Assembly: GCA_964453055.1 (NCBI GenBank)
Contig: CAYVOD010000056.1
Location: 1 to 13,025, forward strand
Origin: UBA2256 sp964453055
GTDB taxonomy: Bacteria > Spirochaetota > Spirochaetia > Treponematales > Rectinemataceae
Reading direction: 5' to 3'
DNA: 13,025 bases
The notes below the pieces were generated by a model that did no database searches, was not told the DNA's origin, and worked only from the letters and a program-made list of their open reading frames with translations. The translations under genes and the position numbers were made by a program. Of this stretch, positions 5,881-12,944 are shown piece by piece. The first letter of the stretch is position 1. Every line of letters begins with the position of its first letter.

Positions 5881-6864
5881 TCAGCACAGGTGGCAGGCCA
5901 CCTGGTGGCCGGGAGCGACCTCCCTCAGCGCCGGCACTTCCACCCTGCAGCGATCAATCACCTTAGGGCAGCGGGTATGGAAAAGACAGCCCGGCGGCGG
6001 GGCCAATGGGCTGGGGACGTCCCCGCCCAGGGGGGCGCGGAGCCGCCGCTTGGCGGGGTTGGGGATCGGAATCGAGGAAAAGAGCGCCTGCGTGTAAGGA
6101 TGCAGGGGTTTGTCGAAAATTTCCTTCTTGTCGGCTACCTCGGCGATTTTCCCCAGATACATGACGGCGATCCGGTCGGAGATATGCTTCACCACGCCCA
6201 GATCGTGGGCTATGAAGATATAGGTCAGCTTCCGTTTCGCCTTCAAATCCTGGAGCAAGTTTATGATCTGGGCTTGGAGCGATACGTCAAGGGCGGAAAC
6301 CGGCTCGTCGGCGATCACCAGTTCGGGGGAAAGCGAGAGAGCCCTGGCTATGCCGATGCGCTGCCGCTGCCCGCCGGAAAATTCGAAGGGAAAGCGGGCG
6401 TAGTACTCAGGGTTCAACCCCACGGTGGCCAGCAGTTCCTTAACCCTTTCGTCCCTTTCGGCCTTGTTCGATACCAGCTTGTGGATCTCCAGGGGTTCGC
6501 CCACGTTGCCCGCTATGTTCATGCGGGGGTTGAGGGAGGCGTAGGGATCCTGAAACACCATCTGGATCTTGCGGCGCATGCCCCGGAGGGCTTCGCCTGA
6601 AAGATGGGTGATATCGGCGCCCCTGAACTCTATGCGCCCCGAGGTGGGATCGATGAGCCTCAAGATCAGCCGGCCGGTGGTGGATTTTCCGCAGCCCGAC
6701 TCGCCCACGATGCCGAAGGTCTCCCCTTCCGACACCGAAAAACTCACGTCGCTCACCGCCCGGACCAGGGCGTGCGAGCCGCCCGAGGAGCTGAAAACGC
6801 CGCCGCCCTTGTGGACCTTGAACTCCTTGGTCAGGTGTTCCACTTTGAGGATTTTGTCGCTCAC
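5881..6864 (-). CDS. Peptide/nickel-type ABC importer ATP-binding subunit, DppF/OppF-like
   Basis: A 327-aa cytoplasmic ATPase, one of the pair that drives the importer. Visible motifs: Walker A GESGCGKS (54-61), Q-loop in QMVFQDPYASLNP (101-113), signature FSGGQRQR (162-169), Walker B LVIADEP (182-188) and the H-loop His220. The C-terminal oligopeptide-transporter extension follows, with HPYTQAL (255-261) and four cysteines (293, 299, 306, 324) in the pattern that binds an iron-sulfur cluster in some Dpp/Opp ATPases. The start codon is GTG, overlapping the upstream ATPase stop as GTGA (6861-6864), with AAGGAG 8 bases before it. It is the last gene of the transporter operon. Substrate class cannot be read from an ATPase. 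Confidence 0.93.
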   Translation of the reverse strand: MSDKILKVEHLTKEFKVHKGGGVFSSSGGSHALVRAVSDVSFSVSEGETFGIVGESGCGKSTTGRLILRLIDPTSGRIEFRGADITHLSGEALRGMRRKIQMVFQDPYASLNPRMNIAGNVGEPLEIHKLVSNKAERDERVKELLATVGLNPEYYARFPFEFSGGQRQRIGIARALSLSPELVIADEPVSALDVSLQAQIINLLQDLKAKRKLTYIFIAHDLGVVKHISDRIAVMYLGKIAEVADKKEIFDKPLHPYTQALFSSIPIPNPAKRRLRAPLGGDVPSPLAPPPGCLFHTRCPKVIDRCRVEVPALREVAPGHQVACHLC

Positions 6865-7913
6865 GGCTGTTCTCCTTCGTCATTGGCCGGCTCGCGAGAA
6901 TTCGGCTTGGCCGCTTTGCCCGGAGCCTCGTTCCCTACATCTCCCAGCCGGTTCCAGCAGGCGACCAGGTGCCCCGGTGCCGCTTCGGATAGGTCTGGCG
7001 TTTCCATGCCGCAGCGCTGGAGCGCCCGGGGGCAGCGATTGGCGAAGCGGCAGCCCTTGGCTTCCCCGATCAGGCTCGGTACGGTGCCGGGAATCGAATA
7101 GAGCCGGGCGCTCTCTTTTTCGATATCCGGAATGGAATCCATGAGGCCCCGCGTGTATGGATGCATGGGCGAGGCGAAGAGAGAGGCTGTTTGGGCGTAC
7201 TCCGCGACCCGGCCGCCGTACATCACCGCCACCTTGTCCGCCACTTCGGCGATCACGCCCAGGTCATGGGTGATCATCAGCACCGACATGCCCATCGTAT
7301 CCTTCAGCTCTCGGATAAGCTGCAGGATCTGGGCCTGTATTGTCACGTCCAAGGCGGTGGTCGGCTCGTCGGCGATGAGGAGGGTGGGTTTGCAGGAAAT
7401 GGCCATGGCGATCATGGCGCGCTGACGCATGCCCCCCGAAAGTTCGTGGGGATACGACCTCAGCCTTCGCTCCGGATCGGGAATGCCAACCTGCTTAAGG
7501 GATTCCAGGGCGATCGCCCAGGCTTCTTTCTTATCGACGGAACGATGGGCCCGGATAGCTTCCACGATTTGCCTGCCGATAGTGTAGACAGGATTGAGGG
7601 AGGTCATGGGTTCCTGAAAAATCATGGAAATGGAGTTGCCCCTGATTTTATACATATCCTTTTCGCCCATGGCGGCGATATCCCGGCCATCGAAAAGAAT
7701 CTTGCCGGCGACGATCCTGCCCTGGGGCTTGGCGTAGAGCTGCATCACCGAAAGGGCGGTCACCGTCTTGCCCGAACCCGACTCTCCCACAAGGCCGAGG
7801 GTTTCTCCCCGGGCCAGATCGAAGCTCACGCCGTCCACGGCGCTCACCATGCCGGCGGGAGTGGAAAAATGGGTTTTAAGCCCGCGAATCGACAATAAAA
7901 TGTCCGACGGCAT
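6861..7913 (-). CDS. Peptide/nickel-type ABC importer ATP-binding subunit, DppD/OppD-like
   Basis: The partner ATPase, 350 aa. Motifs: Walker A GESGSGKT (43-50), Q-loop MIFQEPMTSLNP (97-108), signature LSGGMRQR (158-165), Walker B LLIADEP (178-184) and H-loop His216. The oligopeptide-transporter C-terminal region contains HPYTRGL (251-257) and cysteines 288, 294, 301 and 319 in the same arrangement as the DppF-like partner. The last 25 or so residues are polar and charged, probably a disordered tail, and the final codons supply the ribosome site of the next gene. The ATG follows the permease stop by 3 bases and has AAAGGAG 8 bases upstream. The gene order B-C-D-F is the standard one for this family. 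Confidence 0.93.
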   Translation of the reverse strand: MPSDILLSIRGLKTHFSTPAGMVSAVDGVSFDLARGETLGLVGESGSGKTVTALSVMQLYAKPQGRIVAGKILFDGRDIAAMGEKDMYKIRGNSISMIFQEPMTSLNPVYTIGRQIVEAIRAHRSVDKKEAWAIALESLKQVGIPDPERRLRSYPHELSGGMRQRAMIAMAISCKPTLLIADEPTTALDVTIQAQILQLIRELKDTMGMSVLMITHDLGVIAEVADKVAVMYGGRVAEYAQTASLFASPMHPYTRGLMDSIPDIEKESARLYSIPGTVPSLIGEAKGCRFANRCPRALQRCGMETPDLSEAAPGHLVACWNRLGDVGNEAPGKAAKPNSREPANDEGEQP

Positions 7914-7916
7914 GGC

Positions 7917-8759
7917 TCACACTCCTTTGATGTCGTGCCTGAATCGCGGATCCACCTGGTCGCGCAGGACATCGCCGACAAGGTTGAACGACAGCACCGT
8001 CAAGACTATGAACAAACCTGGGATGAGGAGCATCCAGGGGGCCCTGGCCAGATAAATGGAGCCTTCGGAGAGCATATTGCCCCAGCTGGGAATCTCGGGC
8101 GGAAGCCCTAGGCCCAAGAAATCCAGGGAGGCCATGTCCAAAAGGGAAAACGCGAAGGTAAAGGTGGCCTGGACTATGACCGGGGAGGTGAGGTTGGGGA
8201 AAATGTGCTTGAGCAGAAGCCGCAGGTCAGAGGCTCCGGCGGAGCGGAACGCTTCGATGTAGACCTCTTCCTTCAGCTTCAGGGTCATGCCGTAGACGAT
8301 GCGGGTTGTCCTGGTGAGATAGGTTATGCCCACGGCCAGTATGACGTTCACCATGCCCCGGCCGAAAATGGTCATCAGGACGAGGGCTAGCAAGAGGGAG
8401 GGGAACGCCATCATTACGTCGATGAGTCGCATGAAGGGAGCGTTGAGGGCTTTGAAATAGCCGGCCACCAGGCCGACGAATATCCCTATGGTCACCGAAA
8501 ACAGCACCACCCCTATGGAACTGACCAAGCTCGTCCTGGATCCATAGACGACCCGGCTCCAGATATCGCGGCCGAAATTGTCGGTACCGAAAATATGGCC
8601 CTTGCCGGGAGGAAGAAGCCGGTTGGCTGGATCCATCTCCAAAGGATCGACGGGCGCTACGATGGGCGCGAGGACGGCCATCATGACGATGCAAGCCAGA
8701 AAGGCCAGACCGGCTATGGCGATCTTCCGGGACCGCAGCATTTTTGAAAATCCTGACAT
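7917..8759 (-). CDS. Peptide/nickel-type ABC importer permease, DppC/OppC-like
   Basis: An inner-membrane permease of 280 aa. It opens with a short cytoplasmic segment and first helix (about 12-35), then the periplasmic loop with the family motif FGTDNFGRDIWSR (57-69), then about five more helices. The EAA loop that contacts the ATPases is at 169-189 (EAFRSAGASDL, with downstream HIFPN). I chose the ATG at 8759 rather than the upstream one at 8807: it has a strong AGGAGG with 7-base spacing, gives the usual N-terminus and leaves a 13-base gap after the dppB-like stop, while the longer form would overlap that gene by 35 bases and add an unlikely polar extension. Confidence 0.9.
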   Translation of the reverse strand: MSGFSKMLRSRKIAIAGLAFLACIVMMAVLAPIVAPVDPLEMDPANRLLPPGKGHIFGTDNFGRDIWSRVVYGSRTSLVSSIGVVLFSVTIGIFVGLVAGYFKALNAPFMRLIDVMMAFPSLLLALVLMTIFGRGMVNVILAVGITYLTRTTRIVYGMTLKLKEEVYIEAFRSAGASDLRLLLKHIFPNLTSPVIVQATFTFAFSLLDMASLDFLGLGLPPEIPSWGNMLSEGSIYLARAPWMLLIPGLFIVLTVLSFNLVGDVLRDQVDPRFRHDIKGV

Positions 8760-8772
8760 ACGGCCCTCCTTT

Positions 8773-9720
8773 TCAGCTGTATCGAATGCGCGGATCGAGA
8801 GCGCCATAGGCTATGTCGACCAGCAGGTTGATCGCCATGTAGAGCAGGGCGATGCATAGTATTATTCCCTGAATCACCGGATAGTCGCGGCGCAGCACCG
8901 AGTCCACCACCAGCTTTCCGATACCGGGCAGGGAAAAGACAGTCTCGGTGACCACGGTGCCCGACACGAGACCCGCAAAGGTAAACCCGAGGGCCGACAC
9001 CAGGGAGTTCATGGAATTGCGGAATACATGAAGCACGTTGACCGCCGCTTCCTTCAAGCCCTTTGCCCGGGCCGTGCGTACGTAATCCTCCTTGAACACG
9101 TCGAGCATCGAAGCCCTGGTGAGCCGGATTATCAAGGCCGAGTTAGGCGCCGACAGGGTGACGGCAGGCAAGATCAGATAACGCAGGTTGCTCCAGTCGC
9201 CGGACTGGAAAATCGAAGGAAAGCCCGAACTAGGCAGCCATCTGAGCTTCACCGCGAAAAATGTCATCAGCGTGAGGCCCAGCCAGAAGGTGGGGATCGA
9301 CGCGAAGGCCATGCTAAGGCCCGAGATGCTTTGATCCAGCCTTGTGCCATAGCGAGTGGCCGATAGATACCCCACGGGTATTCCTATGACCAGGATGAGC
9401 GACAAGGTGAGCAAGGCCAGGAGAATGCTGGTCTCCGCCCTGTTTCCGATGACGGACAATACGGATTGGCCGAAAAAGATCGAGTCGCCCATGTCGCCGG
9501 TGGCGACGCCGGCTATCCATTTTCCGTACTGGACCCAGACGGGCTTATCCAGCCCCATTTCCTCCCGCACGGCCGCGACCTGTTCCGGCGTGGCCAGATC
9601 GCCTAGGAGAATCTGGATCGGATCTCCGGGTATGAGGTGCACGAACCCGAAAACGAGGACGGACACCAAAAAAAGCGAGGGAATCATCCCCACTATCCGT
9701 CTTAGCACGAACTTGACCAT
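8773..9720 (-). CDS. Peptide/nickel-type ABC importer permease, DppB/OppB-like
   Basis: An inner-membrane permease of 315 aa, typical length for the family. Residues 1-30 form the first helix and lead into the conserved HLIPGDP (28-34). The periplasmic region includes the MGLDKPVWVQYGKW segment (55-68), followed by helices at about 98-120, 134-158 and 182-200. The EAA loop is at 212-235 (DYVRTARAKGLKE, ending FRN). A further helix pair follows and the protein ends with ALDPRIRYS, the usual C-terminus of this subfamily. Upstream GTGGAG provides a modest ribosome site. The 139-base gap from the binding-protein gene holds a strong hairpin, so it may be made at lower level than the binding protein. 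Confidence 0.92.
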   Translation of the reverse strand: MVKFVLRRIVGMIPSLFLVSVLVFGFVHLIPGDPIQILLGDLATPEQVAAVREEMGLDKPVWVQYGKWIAGVATGDMGDSIFFGQSVLSVIGNRAETSILLALLTLSLILVIGIPVGYLSATRYGTRLDQSISGLSMAFASIPTFWLGLTLMTFFAVKLRWLPSSGFPSIFQSGDWSNLRYLILPAVTLSAPNSALIIRLTRASMLDVFKEDYVRTARAKGLKEAAVNVLHVFRNSMNSLVSALGFTFAGLVSGTVVTETVFSLPGIGKLVVDSVLRRDYPVIQGIILCIALLYMAINLLVDIAYGALDPRIRYS

Positions 9721-9751
9721 GCGTCTGGCTCCACAAAATAGGGAAAAGACC

Positions 9752-9790
9752 CGGGCTCCCGCCCGCGGCGCGGCCGCGAGCGGGAGCCCG
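9752..9790 (-). terminator. Strong hairpin between binding-protein and permease genes (attenuator / 3'-end stabiliser)
   Basis: A perfect 11-bp stem, CGGGCTCCCGC with GCGGGAGCCCG, encloses a 17-nt loop that is itself GC-rich and partly self-complementary. On the minus strand it is followed by GGTCTTTTCCCTATTTTG, a broken U-tract. Partial termination or protection of the upstream message would give the excess of binding protein over permease usual in such importers. Confidence 0.6.
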
Positions 9791-9859
9791 AATCCAGGAA
9801 ATAAGATGCCGAAGACGGCTAGCTTAAAAAAAGCCAGGAGCGTTTCGGCACAACCGAGG

Positions 9860-11389
9860 TTATTTGAAGCTCACGTTCCAGAATTTCGGCCAGATAAGCT
9901 GGGTCTCGCCGAGGTTCTGTACCTTCGGGGAATAGATATCGTAGGAAAAGACGTCGCCGATCTTGAGGACAGGCACCTGCTCGTACATCAGCTTCTGGAT
10001 CTGGGCCCAGGTTTCGAGGCGCTTCTTCTGATCCAGGGTTGAAGTGAAAGTCTGCGCGAGGGCTCGTTTCTCGGGCGTGGCCCACCAGCCGGGATAGGCT
10101 TCGCTCATGAAGCTGAAGAGAATGGGATCAGGCACGAAGCCGTGATGGGTAAAGAACATGTCCCACTGCTTGCCGTCGCCGCGCTTCGAGACGAGGGTTG
10201 CCCAGTCGTAGATCTGCAGGTCGATATTGAAGCCAGCGTCCTTCAGCTGCTTGGTGAAGACAAGTCCGATATCGTTGTGGATCTTGTAGGCAGAAGAGAC
10301 CATGAAGACGATTTTCTCTCCCTTGTATCCGGCTTCGGCTGCCAGAGCCTTGGCCCGGGCGGCGTTGTTGGGGCTGTAGTTCTCCAAACCGGCGGTGCTG
10401 TACCAGGAAGTTCCCTTGGGCATGACCGAACCGTTGGCCGACCAGAGGTTCTTGGGGCCGACGGCGGCCTGAAGGGCCGCGGTGGTGTTTAGGGCGGTAA
10501 GGACCGCGACGCGGAGCTTATAGTTGCCCACGAAGGGACCCTCGGAGGAATCGAAGAACATCAAGGGCATGATGACGCCCTCGTTAAGGAGGGTGTGCAC
10601 CGATGGATCGCTGGAGAGCATGTCGTACAGATCTCCGGAAATCTGTTCGGCATAGTCGTAATCGCCGGCCTTGACGCCGTTGACCCTGGTGCCGACATCG
10701 CTTACCGGGATGAACTGGATCTGGTCGAACTGGGCTACGCGCTTCCCGCCGTAGCCGTCGGGAGCATCCGCCCTGGCCACGTAATCCTTGAATTTTTCGA
10801 GGAGAATGAATCGGCCGGGATTGCGCTGGACGAAACGGTAGGGTCCGGTGCCGATATACTGGGTTTCGGGGATCGGTGTCTTGGTCGCGGGCTTGGCGAT
10901 TTCCTCGGGATAGATGACCGGTCCGCCGTTGATGAAGGCGAGGAGGGTCTTCCAGGGCGCGAATACGTCCTTGAACACCAGGGTCACTGCGTACATGGAG
11001 GAAGCTTCCACCTTCTGGATATGCTCGAAGAGCACGGGGCCCCTAACGCCGTAGACGCCCCAGCGATTGAGGGAGGCGACCACGTCGGCGGAGGTCATTT
11101 CCTTGCCGTTGTGGAATTTGACTCCCTGCCTGAGGGTAAGGGTGATCGTCTTTCCGTCCGCGGAAATGTTCTCCTTCTCCACTAGCATGGGAATGGGGTC
11201 ATAGCTCTTGTTGAATGTATAGAGCCCCTCGAACACATGCTGGGCTATGGTCGTCGCCTGGTCCGACGTGAGCACGTGCTGGTCAAGGCTCGGCGGTTCG
11301 GCGATCGTCGCGTACCTGAAGGTAGCGGCTCCCGCCGTCATCGTCGCCAAGACGAGCGCGACGGCGAGGATTGTCCGTTTCAGTTTCAT
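9860..11389 (-). CDS. Extracellular solute-binding protein of the peptide/nickel (family 5, DppA/OppA) type
   Basis: A 509-aa periplasmic receptor that delivers substrate to the importer encoded downstream. The N-terminus is a classic Sec signal: MKLKR, a hydrophobic core at 6-17, and a likely cleavage after AGA (19-21). There is no lipobox cysteine, so the protein should be free in a periplasm rather than lipid-anchored. SBP family 5 features include TIAEPPSLDQH (28-38), FEGLYTFN (53-60) and LRQGVKFHNGKEMTSADVV (86-104). The length is normal. AGGAGG stands 5 bases before the ATG. This fold binds peptides, nickel chelates, opines and oligosaccharides, so the substrate is open; the neighbours point to an acylated or conjugated amino compound. 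Confidence 0.9.
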   Translation of the reverse strand: MKLKRTILAVALVLATMTAGAATFRYATIAEPPSLDQHVLTSDQATTIAQHVFEGLYTFNKSYDPIPMLVEKENISADGKTITLTLRQGVKFHNGKEMTSADVVASLNRWGVYGVRGPVLFEHIQKVEASSMYAVTLVFKDVFAPWKTLLAFINGGPVIYPEEIAKPATKTPIPETQYIGTGPYRFVQRNPGRFILLEKFKDYVARADAPDGYGGKRVAQFDQIQFIPVSDVGTRVNGVKAGDYDYAEQISGDLYDMLSSDPSVHTLLNEGVIMPLMFFDSSEGPFVGNYKLRVAVLTALNTTAALQAAVGPKNLWSANGSVMPKGTSWYSTAGLENYSPNNAARAKALAAEAGYKGEKIVFMVSSAYKIHNDIGLVFTKQLKDAGFNIDLQIYDWATLVSKRGDGKQWDMFFTHHGFVPDPILFSFMSEAYPGWWATPEKRALAQTFTSTLDQKKRLETWAQIQKLMYEQVPVLKIGDVFSYDIYSPKVQNLGETQLIWPKFWNVSFK

Positions 11390-11437
11390 TTCTGCCTCCT
11401 GGGATAATGATGTTTTTTTTGTCGTGGCACGGTTTCA

Positions 11438-11465
11438 AGTATACTCGATAGCGCCGCCCTGTCAA
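11438..11465 (-). promoter_or_regulatory. Sigma-70 promoter of the transporter operon
   Basis: On the minus strand a perfect -35 TTGACA (11465-11460) is followed after 16 bases by TATACT (11443-11438; 5 of 6). Transcription would begin near 11431, leaving a leader of about 42 bases before the binding-protein ATG. A further TGAAAC half-site (11437-11432, minus strand) lies right at the expected start. The 17-bp dyad begins 7 bases upstream of the -35. Confidence 0.75.
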
Positions 11466-11472
11466 ATTAAAA

Positions 11473-11489
11473 ATGAAACTTAGTTTCAT
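11473..11489. promoter_or_regulatory. KdgR-type operator, perfect 17-bp dyad
   Basis: ATGAAAC-TTA-GTTTCAT is an exact inverted repeat with 7-bp arms around 3 bases. This is the architecture of the enterobacterial KdgR box (ATGAAAC-N3-GTTTCAT), and KdgR is an IclR-family protein, as is the regulator encoded at 3725-4510. It lies between two back-to-back -35 elements, 7 bases from that of the transporter operon and 2 bases from that of the amidohydrolase gene. Confidence 0.75.
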
Positions 11490-11491
11490 AA

Positions 11492-11520
11492 TTGACGAAT
11501 CGACGGACTGACCCTACACT
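11492..11520 (+). promoter_or_regulatory. Candidate sigma-70 promoter of the amidohydrolase gene
   Basis: TTGACG (11492-11497; 5 of 6) and TACACT (11515-11520; 4 of 6) are separated by exactly 17 bases. The predicted start near 11527 would leave a very short leader of about 11 bases that only just includes the AAGGAG ribosome site, which is a reason for caution. Confidence 0.45.
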
Positions 11521-11537
11521 TCAGGAAGGAGTGAATC

Positions 11538-12776
11538 ATGGCCAAAACCGGGCATTATTCGTTGCTTATACGAGGCGGCAGGGTCCTGGATCCGGCGAAC
11601 GGGATCGACAAGGTCGCTGATATAGGAATCCAGGATGGACGTATCGCGGATATCGGCCCCGATCTCAAGGCAGGTCCCGGGACCGCGGCGATCGACGCCA
11701 GGAATTGCCTGGTGACGGCCGGCCTGGTGGATATCCACACCCATCTTTTCGCCTCCGCCCTGGTGCCCGACGCCTGGGCCGGGGACAACAGCATTTATCC
11801 CGACGGTTTCAGCTTCAGGACAGGGGTCACCACGATGGTGGACGCTGGTTCGGCCGGCGCGAAAAACTTCGCCCAGTTCAGGAGCACCGTCATAGACAGG
11901 GCTAAGACTAGGGTTTTCTCCTTCGTGAACATAGCCAGCCACGGCATGATCAGCGACGCCCTGGAGCAGGAGTCCGGCGTCTTCGACGCCGAGCGAACCG
12001 CGTCGATGGCAAAGGAGCACTCAGATGTGGTCGTAGGCATAAAAAGCGCCCACTACTGGAAGCCGGACTGGCTTTCGGTGGATTCGGCGCTCGAGGCGGG
12101 CGAGGAATCGAGCCTTCCGATCATGGTGGATTTCGGATACTTCAGAAAAGAACGGCCTTACTGGGAGCTGGTGGGCGAAAAACTCAGGCCCGGCGATTTC
12201 TCGACCCATTGTTTTCGCGGCCCGGTACCGGTGATCGACGAGGCAGGATATGTATACGATTACCTGTTCAAGGCCCGCGAGCGGGGCGTGCTCTTCGACC
12301 TCGGCCACGGCGCGGGCAGCTTCCTTTTCCGGAATGCCGTACCGGCCTTGGCCCAGGGATTCCCGCCCGACACGATCTCCACGGACCTCCACGTGCTCAG
12401 CATGAACATGCACCTCATGGACATGCCCACCACTATTTCCAAGCTCATGGCGGCGGGCATGGGCTTAGGCGAGGCGATCGAGCGCTCGACCTCCGTTCCC
12501 GCGAAGCTGATCGGCCATCCCGAATTGGGCACCCTGGCCAGGGGCGCGCCGGCGGACATAGCGGTTTGGACTTTGATGGAGGGAGATTTCGGATTCACTG
12601 ATTCCGTCAACGGGCTGTTGCGCGGCAAACAGCGCCTTTCCTGCGAACTTACGACCTTGGCGGGCGAAATCGTATGGGACTGGAACGGGCGCGCGGGGGC
12701 GGACTACAAAACCCTGCCACCCGATGCGGGAATACGGGAAAACCTGGAATTCCTGGTGCGCCCCGGCTGCTGCTGA
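11538..12776 (+). CDS. Amidohydrolase/deacetylase-family metallohydrolase (cog3964-like, often misnamed dihydroorotase)
   Basis: A 412-aa TIM-barrel amidohydrolase, probably hydrolysing an N-acyl (or ester) bond of the imported compound in the cytoplasm; no signal peptide is seen. Metal-site landmarks: HTH at 67-69, Lys169 in GIKSAHYW as the likely carboxylated bridging lysine, His224 in STHCF, His257 in FDLGHGAGSF and the catalytic Asp283 in ISTDLH. The strand where most relatives carry a histidine (MVHIG) instead reads IMVDFG (195-200), with Asp198. Family members are frequently annotated as dihydroorotase, but the context has no pyrimidine genes. Homologues (the EF_0837 type) are known to neighbour SelA-like PLP enzymes and KDPG-type aldolases, as here. 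AGGAAGGAG precedes the ATG by 6 bases. It is divergent from the binding-protein gene. Confidence 0.82.
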   Translation: MAKTGHYSLLIRGGRVLDPANGIDKVADIGIQDGRIADIGPDLKAGPGTAAIDARNCLVTAGLVDIHTHLFASALVPDAWAGDNSIYPDGFSFRTGVTTMVDAGSAGAKNFAQFRSTVIDRAKTRVFSFVNIASHGMISDALEQESGVFDAERTASMAKEHSDVVVGIKSAHYWKPDWLSVDSALEAGEESSLPIMVDFGYFRKERPYWELVGEKLRPGDFSTHCFRGPVPVIDEAGYVYDYLFKARERGVLFDLGHGAGSFLFRNAVPALAQGFPPDTISTDLHVLSMNMHLMDMPTTISKLMAAGMGLGEAIERSTSVPAKLIGHPELGTLARGAPADIAVWTLMEGDFGFTDSVNGLLRGKQRLSCELTTLAGEIVWDWNGRAGADYKTLPPDAGIRENLEFLVRPGCC

Positions 12777-12830
12777 GCCCGGGCGGGGAAAGGGGATGTT
12801 AAGGTTTCCCGGGAAAGACCTAAAACAGCA

Positions 12831-12860
12831 AAAGGGCCGCTTCGCGAGAAGCGGCCCTTT
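12831..12860. terminator. Bidirectional intrinsic terminator between convergent genes
   Basis: A perfect 13-bp stem, AAAGGGCCGCTTC with GAAGCGGCCCTTT, closes a 4-nt GCGA loop of the stable GNRA type. On the minus strand the stem ends in TTT followed by TGCTGTTTTAGG, a fair U-tract for the gene entering from the right. On the plus strand TTTCCTC follows, weaker, serving the amidohydrolase gene that ends about 55 bases earlier. Confidence 0.8.
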
Positions 12861-12944
12861 CCTCATGAATCGGATCGGGAAGCCGCCGCTTCCCTCGCTT
12901 GCCCGTGAGGCATCGCGGAGGAGCGGCGGCGTAAAAGTAGACAA

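Noticed and set aside
7161..7898. 245-codon plus-strand open frame opposite the DppD-like ATPase (likewise 3192-3866 and 5890-6600)
   Set aside because: These are antisense to confidently identified genes, rich in His, Gly and Arg from GC-rich complementary codons, and lack start signals.
8760..8807. 16-residue N-terminal extension of the DppC-like permease
   Set aside because: It overlaps the DppB-like gene by 35 bases, whereas the ATG at 8759 has a strong, well-spaced AGGAGG and the usual family N-terminus.
11372..11389. Tandem TGAAAC half-sites at the start of the binding-protein gene as operator
   Set aside because: They are the codons of the ordinary signal-peptide start MKLKR, so the resemblance to the operator is most likely chance.
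11538..12776. Dihydroorotase in a pyrimidine pathway
   Set aside because: The family is often annotated this way, but motifs fit the cog3964 deacetylase group and no pyrimidine biosynthesis gene is nearby.
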